54,772 nt of DNA, taken from contig CAIKHO010000070.1 of NCBI GenBank assembly GCA_903827245.1, positions 1 through 54,772 on the forward strand, in the 5' to 3' direction. Position numbers and translations under genes: made by a program. The notes below the pieces were generated by a model that searched no databases, had not been told where the DNA came from, and worked only from the letters and a program-made list of their open reading frames with translations. The DNA is from an uncultured Opitutia bacterium (GTDB lineage: Bacteria; Verrucomicrobiota; Verrucomicrobiia; Opitutales; Opitutaceae). This document shows, piece after piece, positions 40,400 through 49,026 of the stretch. Numbering within the stretch: the first letter of the stretch is position 1; every line of letters begins with the position of its first letter.

Positions 40400-41225
40400 G
40401 TCGCTTGAAACTGAACACCGCCAGCGCACCCGCCGCCGCGATATAGCACAGGCCGTAGCCCGTCACCCGCCATAACTGCTCCGCCTGGATTCCGTCTTCC
40501 GCCCCGGCCAGGTCGGCGAGATTGAAAACCTGGAAATCCGGAAACAGGAGCGCGATGAGTCCCGCCAGCAGCCGCAGCGGCGTCGTGCCGGTATGGGCAT
40601 AAGCTTCCTGGGCGAGGTATTGCAGGTCGCAGATCAGCAACACGCCAAAGCTGGCCATCACGGCATAAAGGCTGGACCGGACATGGCTCGCGATCATCAG
40701 GGTGAAGGCCGCGAGCACCCCGAAGCGCAGCCCGTACGCAAATCCCGCGGCAAAGATGTCCCCGTAGCGCAGCCGACCACCGTGCTCAAATAGCTCAGGC
40801 CTTTCCTGCATCAGCGTGGACTCGCGGGTATAAAGCACGAATGCGATCACCACGGTCATCACGACGCTGAACAGCGCGGCAACTCCCATCATTCCGATAA
40901 ATTTGCCGGCGAGGAATTCCGTCCGGCTCACGGGCTTCGCGAGCACCGTCACCGCGGACCGGCCGTAGATTTCACTGTAGAACAAGTGCGAGCCGGAGAA
41001 AATCGTCAGGATCGAGCCAAAGAAGACCATCCCGCCAAACCCAAGGTCCGCGATGAACTTCAGCTCGGGCAGGCCGAAGTTAATTCCGCGCAAACCCTGC
41101 ACGCCCACCGCCAGTCCGGCCGCACCCAGCAGGAGGATCTGCGGCAGCCGCTGCCTCATGGCCTCAAGCAGCGTGACCCGGGCGATGAGCCCCGCCCGCC
41201 GGGGACAAAATGAAAAAAAGCTCAT
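40389..41225 (-). CDS. ABC-2 type transporter permease
   Basis: Membrane partner of the ATPase encoded just upstream. 278 residues from ATG 41225, one base after the ATPase stop codon. About six membrane segments are seen: ILLLGAAGLAVGVQGL, GFGGMVFFGSILTIFSGSHL, IGMMGVAALFSVVMTVVIAF, GVLAAFTLMIASHVRSSLYA, and two more toward the C-terminus. IYGRSAVTVLAKPVSRTEFL is the conserved cytoplasmic loop of ABC-2 permeases that take part in export or cell-surface assembly (NosY/CcmB-like). An in-frame start at 41252 would lie inside the ATPase gene. Substrate unknown. Confidence 0.88.
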   Translation of the reverse strand: MSFFSFCPRRAGLIARVTLLEAMRQRLPQILLLGAAGLAVGVQGLRGINFGLPELKFIADLGFGGMVFFGSILTIFSGSHLFYSEIYGRSAVTVLAKPVSRTEFLAGKFIGMMGVAALFSVVMTVVIAFVLYTRESTLMQERPELFEHGGRLRYGDIFAAGFAYGLRFGVLAAFTLMIASHVRSSLYAVMASFGVLLICDLQYLAQEAYAHTGTTPLRLLAGLIALLFPDFQVFNLADLAGAEDGIQAEQLWRVTGYGLCYIAAAGALAVFSFKRREI

Positions 41226-41226
41226 T

Positions 41227-42093
41227 TCAAAAACGCCTCCGCGTTTCGGCAACCGCCGTGTGCCGCCGGAAAATCTCCGCCAGTTTCAGTGCCGGCTGCC
41301 CGACTCCCCGCAGCGTGCTGCCCCGTTGTTCCAGCCACTGCCTTAAATCGCCCAGATGCTCCATGGAGAGTTCATCGACCACCAGCGCCTGGCGGCCGGA
41401 TGCGCCCGCGAGATCGGCGCGGGTTCCTTCCCAGACCAGCCGGCCGTGGTTCAGGATGGCCATGCGGTCGCAAACTTCCTCCATCTGCCCGAGCAGATGC
41501 GAGACCATGACCACCGTCCTGCCCTCGGCCTTGAGCTGCAGGAGCATGGTGCTTATTTCCTCCACGCCGGCCGGATCCATTCCTGCCGCCGGCTCGTCCA
41601 GGATCACCAGCCGCGGGTCGTGCACCAGCGCCTGCGCGAGCCCGGCGCGCTGCAACATGCCCTTCGAGTAGCTTCCCACGCGGCGGTCGGCCGCGTTGGA
41701 CAGACCGAACCGGGCGATGACCTCGTCGACGCGACGCGCCAGCTGGCCGCCGCTCAGTCCGGCCAGCCCGGCATGAAATCCCACGAGTTCGCGCCCGGTG
41801 AGATACCGGTGAAAATACGGCGATTCCGGCAGATATCCAACCGTGCGGCGCGACTCGGCCAGGTCATGGGAGACACCGAAGATCAGGCATTTTCCCGCCG
41901 TCGGCTGGAGCAAATCCAGGATGAGCTTGATCGTGGTGCTTTTGCCGGAACCATTGGGACCAAGCAGACCGAAAATCTGCCCCTGCCCGATGTGCAGCGA
42001 AAGATTGTCGACCGCGCGCAGCCGCGTCCCGCGAAGACCGATGGCAAAATCCTTGGTCAGGCCCTGGATCGAGATGGCCGCTTCCGTGGTCAT
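41227..42093 (-). CDS. ABC transporter ATPase
   Basis: 288 residues. Walker A is GPNGSGKST (45-53) in FGLLGPNGSGKSTTIKLILD. Signature motif YSKGMLQRA (142-150), Walker B LVILDEP (162-168), and the H-loop VMVSHLL are all present. It matches exporters of the ABC-2 type (such as CcmA/NosF/YadG groups). The N-terminal MTTEAAISIQGLTKDFAIG has the usual start. The gene overlaps the acylphosphatase gene by four bases (ATGA) and is followed by its permease one base later, so the four genes are one operon. What it exports is unknown. Confidence 0.93.
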   Translation of the reverse strand: MTTEAAISIQGLTKDFAIGLRGTRLRAVDNLSLHIGQGQIFGLLGPNGSGKSTTIKLILDLLQPTAGKCLIFGVSHDLAESRRTVGYLPESPYFHRYLTGRELVGFHAGLAGLSGGQLARRVDEVIARFGLSNAADRRVGSYSKGMLQRAGLAQALVHDPRLVILDEPAAGMDPAGVEEISTMLLQLKAEGRTVVMVSHLLGQMEEVCDRMAILNHGRLVWEGTRADLAGASGRQALVVDELSMEHLGDLRQWLEQRGSTLRGVGQPALKLAEIFRRHTAVAETRRRF

Positions 42094-42365
42094 CGGATCG
42101 AGAACCCCTGGAACCGGGCTGAACGCCGGGCCGGCTGCCGTTCGAGCTGCCGGACATAGCCGTGCATCCGCTCCTCGATGGCGGCAACAAAGGCCTGCAC
42201 CTCCGCCGTCTCGCCTTCCGCCTCAAGGTGGACGCGGCCGTCGGGCAGGTTGCAGACAAACCCGGCGACGTCGAATTCCTTGGACGCCTGCAGGACCTGG
42301 TAGCGAAAGCCGACCCCCTGCACCCGGCCGCTGAAATAAACCGTCTCGTGATGCACATCCGCCAT
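42090..42365 (-). CDS. Acylphosphatase
   Basis: Small cytosolic enzyme that hydrolyses carboxyl phosphates such as acetyl phosphate. The 91 residues from ATG 42365 cover the full family length. Catalytic Arg21 sits in VYFSGRVQGVGFRYQV and catalytic Asn39 in GFVCNLPDGRVHLEAEG, as in AcyP. A GTG at 42392 would give a nine-residue longer form. First gene of the operon with the ABC transporter, with which it overlaps by four bases. The link between an acylphosphatase and an exporter is not known; co-transcription may be only convenient. Confidence 0.94.
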   Translation of the reverse strand: MADVHHETVYFSGRVQGVGFRYQVLQASKEFDVAGFVCNLPDGRVHLEAEGETAEVQAFVAAIEERMHGYVRQLERQPARRSARFQGFSIR

Positions 42366-42494
42366 GCCGTGGAATGTGACGGTAGCCTTCACCCCGGGAG
42401 CGTTTCAATCCGCAAAATCGGCCGGAGCCACGCCGCCCGCGCCGGATTTTGATTTGCGTTTCACAAGCACCCGCACTCAGTTTCACGCATCGCG

Positions 42495-43199
42495 ATGAAC
42501 GACTTTAACGCCGATGGTCCTGCGGAAAACGAGTGGGAAGAACCGGCCGAGTTGACCTGGAACGAGTTTGATTGGGAACACTACCTGCGCGAGCAGGACG
42601 CGGCGATTGCCCGCTATCTTTCGTTCTATGAAAAGCTCAAGGGACACCCCGAGCGCATCGACGAAACCGCCCACCTGATGGGCTGGGATGAAGGTGACTG
42701 GAGCACGGAGCACGAAGGCGAGACGACCGGTTCGGCTTCGCTGAGCGAAGAGCCGATGCCTGAGGATGAGCCGGTCGATTACGACAATCTCGAGCCTTAC
42801 ACCCTGCACAAGAACCCGGTGTTCATCGCGACCAAGGCGATCTATCTCGGTCTCAGGCGCACGTGGGAGGGTCTGGCGGTCGATCCCGCCAAGGTGCCGC
42901 AACCCGTGGCCCTCGCCTTTCAGTCGGCCCTGCACCGCGGCGAGGAGCAGGCCTGCCTGGCCATCCAGGCGCTGGATCTCGGCGATTACGCGATGGCCGT
43001 GAGCCTGTTCAAGCGCGCCCTTCACGAATTGAATGCGTCGCTGGCGCTGATCGATGGCGCGGGACCGATGCGGCACCCCGCCCTTGCTGCTTTCCGCGAT
43101 GATGCCTGGCCGAGGCTGTTTGACCTGAGGGAAATCTGGCTGCGCATCATCAACGAGTGCCGGGACGAACTCGCCCGGCACATCGACGAGGAGAATTGA
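42495..43199 (+). CDS. Acidic protein of unknown function
   Basis: 234 residues. No family recognised. The protein is strongly acidic: the first 110 residues are rich in Asp, Glu and Trp (ENEWEEPAELTWNEFDWEHY, then MGWDEGDWSTEHEGET). From about 110 the rest is helical (FIATKAIYLGLRRTWEGLA, LALSLFKRALHELNASLALI-like), with two to three amphipathic helices. No signal peptide or membrane segment is seen. It is transcribed divergently from the acylphosphatase operon (about 100 bases apart) and lies just before tRNA-Ser. Could be a DNA- or ribosome-associated acidic factor; that is a guess. Confidence 0.83.
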   Translation: MNDFNADGPAENEWEEPAELTWNEFDWEHYLREQDAAIARYLSFYEKLKGHPERIDETAHLMGWDEGDWSTEHEGETTGSASLSEEPMPEDEPVDYDNLEPYTLHKNPVFIATKAIYLGLRRTWEGLAVDPAKVPQPVALAFQSALHRGEEQACLAIQALDLGDYAMAVSLFKRALHELNASLALIDGAGPMRHPALAAFRDDAWPRLFDLREIWLRIINECRDELARHIDEEN

Positions 43200-43295
43200 A
43201 GCCGGGACGCGGGATCGTGCCCGGCCGCGCGAACACGACGCACAAATCCGCCTTGCACTCGCGAGGCGCGGCGTTTTCCCTGAGCACCTTGTTCC

Positions 43296-43389
43296 GGAGA
43301 GGTGGCTGAGTGGCCTAAAGCGCTGGTTTGCTAAACCGGTGATGGGGTTTAAATCCCATCCGGGGGTTCGAATCCCCCCCTCTCCGCCA
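43296..43389 (+). tRNA. tRNA-Ser (anticodon GCU), CCA encoded
   Basis: Acceptor arms GGAGAGG and CCTCTCC pair perfectly, then G discriminator and encoded CCA (43387-43389). The anticodon arm CTGGT-TTGCTAA-ACCGG places GCT, reading AGC/AGU. The long variable arm (TGATGGGGTTTAAATCCCAT) identifies a type II (serine) tRNA. The T arm is CGGGGGTTCGAATCCCCCC. Confidence 0.95.
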
Positions 43390-44097
43390 AATCGATGTTT
43401 TCCCAACTTGGGACTGCCTTGGCCAAAAGTGGCTTTTCTCCTCTGAAAACGACGATTTTTTCGGACCTAGGAAAACTTCCGGCTTGGACAACGTTTCCCA
43501 TGATTTGACTCGATTTCCCAGATTTTGGGGAAGCCAGTGAGGAAGGTAATCGCATGGAGAGCTTTTCTTCAGACGCTTTTAATCGCTGGCGTGCGGCCCA
43601 AACGCTTGCACCGAAGACCTGCAATGAATTTCTCGGCCATATCTCGGCATTTTTGACCTGGCTCCAAAAGAACGGCCATCTGGCGCATCATCCTTTAAAA
43701 GCCGTTTCTAAGGTGGAAACAAAGGGGTTTGAGCGTTGCGTCGGGCGTGCACTGGCGGAAGACGAGTTGGCTCGGTTGATTCAATCGAGCGGCCCCCGGG
43801 GGTTGGTCTATTTTCTGGCGGCGTACACAGGATTGCGTCGGGGTGAAATCCGTTCGCTTTTTTGGGTGGATCATGCCCTTTACAGGCATGAGCGAACCGC
43901 GCCATCCCGCGAGCAAGTATTGTCCCTCCGAAAGGCCGCAGTTGATCATCCCACCTGCGTCCCGGTCTGCTCAAAAACGTCTCCCTGCGAAGGTTGTCCT
44001 CCATAGGCTTGGCGGAGGAGGACATTTCACTCGCGCCGAGCGATCAGGCTCATCTACCCGTTCATCGCGCGCCGATCGGATTGGATCCTTCGCCTAC
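43390..44097. other. Decayed integrative region next to tRNA-Ser
   Basis: This 700-base stretch between the tRNA and the ahcY terminator is more AT-rich than its surroundings. It carries a truncated tyrosine integrase (43554-44006, homology ending near 43870). Nothing recognisable follows the homology. Confidence 0.65.
43554..44006 (+). pseudogene. Truncated phage-type tyrosine integrase
   Basis: The 150-codon frame begins inside a core-binding (SAM-like) domain: CNEFLGHISAFLTWLQKNGH then HHPLKAVSKVETKG. It then enters the catalytic domain at RALAEDELARLIQ and ends soon after Box I, YFLAAYTGLRRGEIRSLFW, with the first catalytic Arg (about residue 95). Boxes II and III (HxxR and the nucleophile Tyr) are absent; from about residue 107 the text is unrelated. 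An in-frame TGA lies 16 codons before the ATG and the N-terminal arm-binding domain is missing. Its place directly 3-prime of tRNA-Ser is the typical integration site for such elements. This is a remnant. Confidence 0.82.
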
Positions 44098-44129
44098 AAA
44101 AAACCCGCGCCGGATCGGGCGCGGGTTTT
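44098..44129 (-). terminator. Rho-independent terminator after ahcY
   Basis: On the minus strand, ACCCGCGCC and GGCGCGGGT arms flank a short loop, followed by six T residues. It lies about 22 bases after the ahcY stop. Confidence 0.93.
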
Positions 44130-44150
44130 GTTCAAAGGGGCAGCGCGGGC

Positions 44151-45578
44151 TCAGTAGCGGTAATGCTCCGGCTTGTAGGGGCCCCCGACCGGAACGCCGA
44201 GGTATTCCGCCTGGGCCTTGGTCAGCGTGGTGAGCTTCGCCCCGATCTTTTCCAGATGGAGGCGGGCCACCTCTTCGTCGAGATGCTTCGGCAGGCGGTA
44301 GACGCCGACCTTGTAGGTGTCCTTGTTCTTCCAGAGGTCGAGTTGCGCGAGCGTCTGGTTGGTGAAGCTGTTCGACATCACGAAGGAGGGATGACCCGTG
44401 GCACAGCCGAGGTTCACGAGGCGGCCTTCGGCCAGCAGGTAGATGCTGTTGCCCTTGGGGAACGTGTAGAGGTCGTACTGCGGCTTCACGTTGATCCGCT
44501 TGGCGTCGGACTTGTTGAGGAGGTCGACCTGGATCTCGTTGTCGAAGTGCCCGATGTTACAGACGATCGCCTGGTCCTTCATCTGGCGCATGTGCTCCAG
44601 CGTGATGATGTCCTTGTTGCCGGTCGTCGTGACGTAGATGTCGGCGGTTCCGAGCGTGCTCTCGATCGTGTTGACCTCGAAGCCCTCCATGGAGGCTTGA
44701 AGGGCATTGATCGGGTCGATCTCGGTGACAATCACGCGGGCCCCGAAGCCCTTGAGGGAAAATGCGGAGCCCTTGCCCACGTCACCATAGCCGCAGACGC
44801 AGGCCACCTTGCCCGCGATCATCACGTCGGTGGCGCGCTTCAAGCCGTCGGCGAGCGACTCGCGGCAGCCGTAGAGATTGTCGAACTTCGACTTCGTCAC
44901 GGAGTCGTTCACATTGATGGCCGGCACGCGGAGTTTGCCCTTCTCCAGCATTTGGTAGAGCCGGTGCACGCCGGTGGTGGTTTCCTCGGAAACGCCGCGC
45001 CATTCCTTGGCGATCGTCGTCCAGCGGAGCGGGTCCTCCTTGTGGACGCGCTTGAGCGTATCCTTGATCACCTGCTCCTCGTGGGAGCCGGAAGGGGTGT
45101 TCACCCAATCGCTGCCCTCCTCGAGCTCGCAGCCCTTGTGGATCAGCAACGTGACATCGCCGCCATCGTCGACGACGAGCTGCGGTCCCTTGCCCTTGGG
45201 GAAGGAAATGGCCTTCAGCGTGAGATCCCAGTATTCCTCGAGCGTCTCGCCCTTCCAGGCGAACACCGGGACGCCGGACTTGGCGATGGCCGAAGCGGCG
45301 TGGTCCTGCGTCGAGAAGATGTTGCAGGACGCCCAGCGCACGTCGGCGCCCAGCTCCTTCAAGGTCTCGATCAGCACCGCGGTCTGGATCGTCATGTGCA
45401 GCGAGCCGGTGATGCGGACGCCCGCGAGCGGCTTGGCCGGCCCGAATTTTTTGCGGACCGACATGAGGCCGGGCATCTCGTGCTCGGCGATGGAGATTTC
45501 CTTGCGGCCCCATTCGGCGAGGGAAATGTCCTTAACGTGATAGTCCTGGGCGGGAGGAGTCTTGGCGACGGTGCTCAT
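44151..45578 (-). CDS. ahcY: Adenosylhomocysteinase
   Basis: Splits S-adenosylhomocysteine into homocysteine and adenosine, relieving product inhibition of methyltransferases. The 475-residue NAD-dependent enzyme shows [59 protein letters not shown], the Rossmann motif [32 protein letters not shown], and the C-terminal PYKPEHYRY. All are family hallmarks. Length is normal for the long bacterial form. It follows metK by 29 bases on the same strand, so the two form a methyl-cycle operon ending in the terminator at 44098. Confidence 0.98.
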   Translation of the reverse strand: MSTVAKTPPAQDYHVKDISLAEWGRKEISIAEHEMPGLMSVRKKFGPAKPLAGVRITGSLHMTIQTAVLIETLKELGADVRWASCNIFSTQDHAASAIAKSGVPVFAWKGETLEEYWDLTLKAISFPKGKGPQLVVDDGGDVTLLIHKGCELEEGSDWVNTPSGSHEEQVIKDTLKRVHKEDPLRWTTIAKEWRGVSEETTTGVHRLYQMLEKGKLRVPAINVNDSVTKSKFDNLYGCRESLADGLKRATDVMIAGKVACVCGYGDVGKGSAFSLKGFGARVIVTEIDPINALQASMEGFEVNTIESTLGTADIYVTTTGNKDIITLEHMRQMKDQAIVCNIGHFDNEIQVDLLNKSDAKRINVKPQYDLYTFPKGNSIYLLAEGRLVNLGCATGHPSFVMSNSFTNQTLAQLDLWKNKDTYKVGVYRLPKHLDEEVARLHLEKIGAKLTTLTKAQAEYLGVPVGGPYKPEHYRY

Positions 45579-45607
45579 AGTTTTTGTTTTGAATTAAAAT
45601 GTCCGGC

Positions 45608-46822
<1,215 letters not shown>

Positions 46823-47109
46823 AGGATAAGCGGGATCACTGATAGGGGTCTGACGCCACCGGGCAAGTCTAATATCAACATATGCGGATTCAATGATGCG
46901 ATTAAAGCAACGCGTCCTGGCAAAAATTGACGGTACGTCAACTCAAGCAACGAAGTTGGCCCAAAATTCCCGCAGGATCGATCAACGACCGATGAAATCA
47001 GGCCGACAAGTGACGCCATGGAAGTAATTTGCACGGCGGCGGCGCGGCGGATGCCGGTCACATTCTGCTGGCCGTGACCGCAAAATTGTTAAGATAATCA
47101 TTCAGCCCC
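46823..47109. other. Intergenic region between metK and the HPt gene
   Basis: 287 bases separating divergent genes. It holds a candidate metK promoter (46866-46893), a TTGACG-TACC-GTCAA palindrome (46927-46941), and a CGGTCAC/GTGACCG inverted repeat (47054-47079) before the HPt gene. No riboswitch is recognised. Confidence 0.55.
46866..46893 (-). promoter_or_regulatory. Candidate metK promoter
   Basis: On the minus strand, TTGAAT and TAGACT are separated by 16 bases. Transcription would begin about 37 bases before the metK ATG. Confidence 0.35.
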
Positions 47110-47472
47110 ATGCCCGACATCCCCGTCATTGATCTTCAGGCGATTGAGAATCTCCGCTCGCTGAATCCCGGCGACAATGACGAGTTTCTCCGGGAAATCG
47201 TGCAGATTTTCCTGGCCGACACACCGCAGCGGATCGCCGAGCTCGAACAAAGCCTGATTGCCGGGGATATCCCGAAGTTTGCCCGTGCGGCGCACAGCGT
47301 CAAAGGCAGCTCGGCCAATCTGGGCGCCATGGCCCTCCGGTCGGTGGCGGAAAAACTGGAGCATCAATCGCGACAGGCCGGATTGGACGGCGCTCCACCC
47401 ATGCTGGGCGAACTCAAGGTTCAGTTTGCCCGGGCCGATCTGGAGCTGAAAAAACTTCTGACGGAGAAATAG
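47110..47472 (+). CDS. Histidine phosphotransfer (HPt) domain protein
   Basis: A stand-alone phosphorelay intermediate. The 120 residues make a single HPt four-helix bundle, with the phosphorylatable His62 in RAAHSVKGSSANLGA, the classic HPt signature (HxxKGxSxxLG). The N-terminal helix (LQAIENLRSLNPGDNDEFLR) and the last helix (LGELKVQFARADLELKKLLT) complete the fold. No kinase or response regulator is next to it; these must be elsewhere. The gene is transcribed from the 287-base region shared with metK and converges with the uracil-DNA glycosylase gene. Confidence 0.95.
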   Translation: MPDIPVIDLQAIENLRSLNPGDNDEFLREIVQIFLADTPQRIAELEQSLIAGDIPKFARAAHSVKGSSANLGAMALRSVAEKLEHQSRQAGLDGAPPMLGELKVQFARADLELKKLLTEK

Positions 47473-47520
47473 CACGCCGGAGACCGGCTGTGCGGTCCGC
47501 ACGGGTCTTGCCGGGCGCCC

Positions 47521-48417
47521 TTATTTTTCCAAAAAATAGCCGCGCTGTTTTTCCGTGATGGGCAACGCCGCCCGTTCCATGACCTTGAGCAGATCCTCCC
47601 AGATCAGACGCTTTGAGCGGTTGGTCGGGTTTCGCAGGATATAGCTCGGGTGATAAGTCACCATGAGAGGTTTGCCGGCAAACTCATGCCAGCGGCCGCG
47701 CACCTCGCCGAGCGCACGAAAGGAGCCGAAACCGAGCAGACCTTGGGCCGCCGTGGCCCCGAGTGCCACGAGCAGCAGGGGATTCACCACCTCGATCTGT
47801 GCCTTCAAATAAGGCAGGCAGTAGGCCATTTCCTGCTCGGTCGGAGGGCGGTTGCCATATTGCACCCCGCCGGAAGATCCGGGTATCTCCGGACGCCAGT
47901 TCATAATGTTCCCGATGTAGACATCGCTCCGCTGCAAACCCATGCCGCCGATCATTCTGGTCAAGAGCTGGCCGGCCGGGCCGACAAAGGGCTCGCCCTG
48001 AATCTCCTCCTCGGCCCCGGGCGCCTCGCCAACGAACATGATCTGGGCATCGATGCTGCCGACCCCGAAGACCACCTGCTTGCCCGCGCGCACGTGGGCG
48101 CGGCACGTCATGTCGCCTAGCACCTGGTCACGCAATGCCGCCCAGCGCGCTGGCTTGTCGCCTGCGGGCAGATGCACGGCGGGTGGCGGAGGAATCGTGG
48201 CATCACCTGCGCGGGGTGCGGCCGCCGGACGCACGGCAGGGGGCGGACTGGCCGCCCCGGCGGATACCGTGGCGGGGGCGGGCCTTGACTCACCCCCGCT
48301 TTTTGCCAGTGCGCGCCGCAGCGCGCCCAAACTCTCGTCCGACACCGTGACAGCTTTAACGCCGGAGGCCTTGAGCCGCTTCAACTCTGCCGCGAGGACA
48401 TTGAGGGCCGTGCGCAT
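47521..48417 (-). CDS. Uracil-DNA glycosylase, family 4-like, with two Fe-S cysteines replaced
   Basis: Removes uracil from DNA for base excision repair. 298 residues from ATG 48417; the longer frame to 48552 runs into ribE. Family motifs are seen: MFVGEAPGAEEEIQGEPFVG, then PAGQLLTRMIGGMGL, and the C-terminal VTYHPSYILRN (HPS). The first ~75 residues are an Ala/Pro-rich linker after a short helix (MRTALNVLAAELKRLKASGV), and would not be needed for catalysis. Of the four cysteines that hold the [4Fe-4S] cluster in classical family 4 enzymes, only one of each pair appears (DMTCRAHV and AYCLPYL); the partners are Asp and Trp. Last gene of the htrA operon, eight bases after ribE. Confidence 0.9.
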   Translation of the reverse strand: MRTALNVLAAELKRLKASGVKAVTVSDESLGALRRALAKSGGESRPAPATVSAGAASPPPAVRPAAAPRAGDATIPPPPAVHLPAGDKPARWAALRDQVLGDMTCRAHVRAGKQVVFGVGSIDAQIMFVGEAPGAEEEIQGEPFVGPAGQLLTRMIGGMGLQRSDVYIGNIMNWRPEIPGSSGGVQYGNRPPTEQEMAYCLPYLKAQIEVVNPLLLVALGATAAQGLLGFGSFRALGEVRGRWHEFAGKPLMVTYHPSYILRNPTNRSKRLIWEDLLKVMERAALPITEKQRGYFLEK

Positions 48418-48425
48418 CGCCAGTG

Positions 48426-49022
48426 TCAGCTGGTGCGGGCCAGCAGCAGTTTCTCCACATGCTTTCCCAGGAGATCGAATTCCAGGTTCACTGCATCCCC
48501 GACCTTCTTTTCCGCGAGATTTGTGACGGCCAGCGTGTGGGGAATTATCCAAACGGCGAAATTCTCACGGGCCACCTCGGCGATGGTCAGCGAGATACCA
48601 TCAACCGCAATGCTACCCTTGTGGACAATATACCGGCCAAATTCCGCCGGGATGCGCACGCGGAGATAGTAATCTTTCCCGCGCGGCTCAAAAGCCTCGA
48701 CGATTCCGGTGGTGTCGATGTGCCCGGTCACAAAATGCCCGCCGACCTTGCCCCCGAAGCGAAGGCTGCGCTCAAGGTTGACCGCCGCGCCCGGGCGCAA
48801 ACCCGCGAAGTTGGTCAGGCGCCGCGTTTCCTCCAGGATGTCAAAGCGCAGTTGACCCTCATCGATCCCCGAGAGCGTCAGGCAGCATCCGTTCACGGCA
48901 ATGCTGTCACCCAATGCCGCTCCTTCCGCCACGATGCGCGCCGAGATGGAGAATCGCCAGCCGGTGGCCAAAGGCTCAAAGGCCGCTATCCTGCCCGTTT
49001 CCTCCACAAGGCCGGTGAACAT
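48426..49022 (-). CDS. ribE: Riboflavin synthase alpha chain
   Basis: Dismutates 6,7-dimethyl-8-ribityllumazine to riboflavin. The 198-residue protein is two tandem lumazine-binding domains: MFTGLVEETGRI, then CCLTLSGIDEGQLRFDILEE, GGHFVTGHIDTTGIV as the second domain start, and GSIAVDGISLTIAEV with IIPHTLAVTNL. Everything is in the normal order and length. Lies between a protease-dead HtrA paralogue (four bases upstream) and the uracil-DNA glycosylase gene (eight bases downstream), so it is transcribed in a mixed operon. No other rib gene is near. Confidence 0.97.
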   Translation of the reverse strand: MFTGLVEETGRIAAFEPLATGWRFSISARIVAEGAALGDSIAVNGCCLTLSGIDEGQLRFDILEETRRLTNFAGLRPGAAVNLERSLRFGGKVGGHFVTGHIDTTGIVEAFEPRGKDYYLRVRIPAEFGRYIVHKGSIAVDGISLTIAEVARENFAVWIIPHTLAVTNLAEKKVGDAVNLEFDLLGKHVEKLLLARTS

Positions 49023-49026
49023 GGCG

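Noticed and set aside
43695-44025. Minus-strand frames in the integrase remnant
   Set aside because: No homology or start; the plus-strand integrase reading explains the region.
46823-46990. SAM or SAH riboswitch upstream of metK/ahcY
   Set aside because: The leader was read against the conserved cores of SAM-I, SAM-II and SAH types and no core match was seen. A structure search (cmscan) could overturn this.
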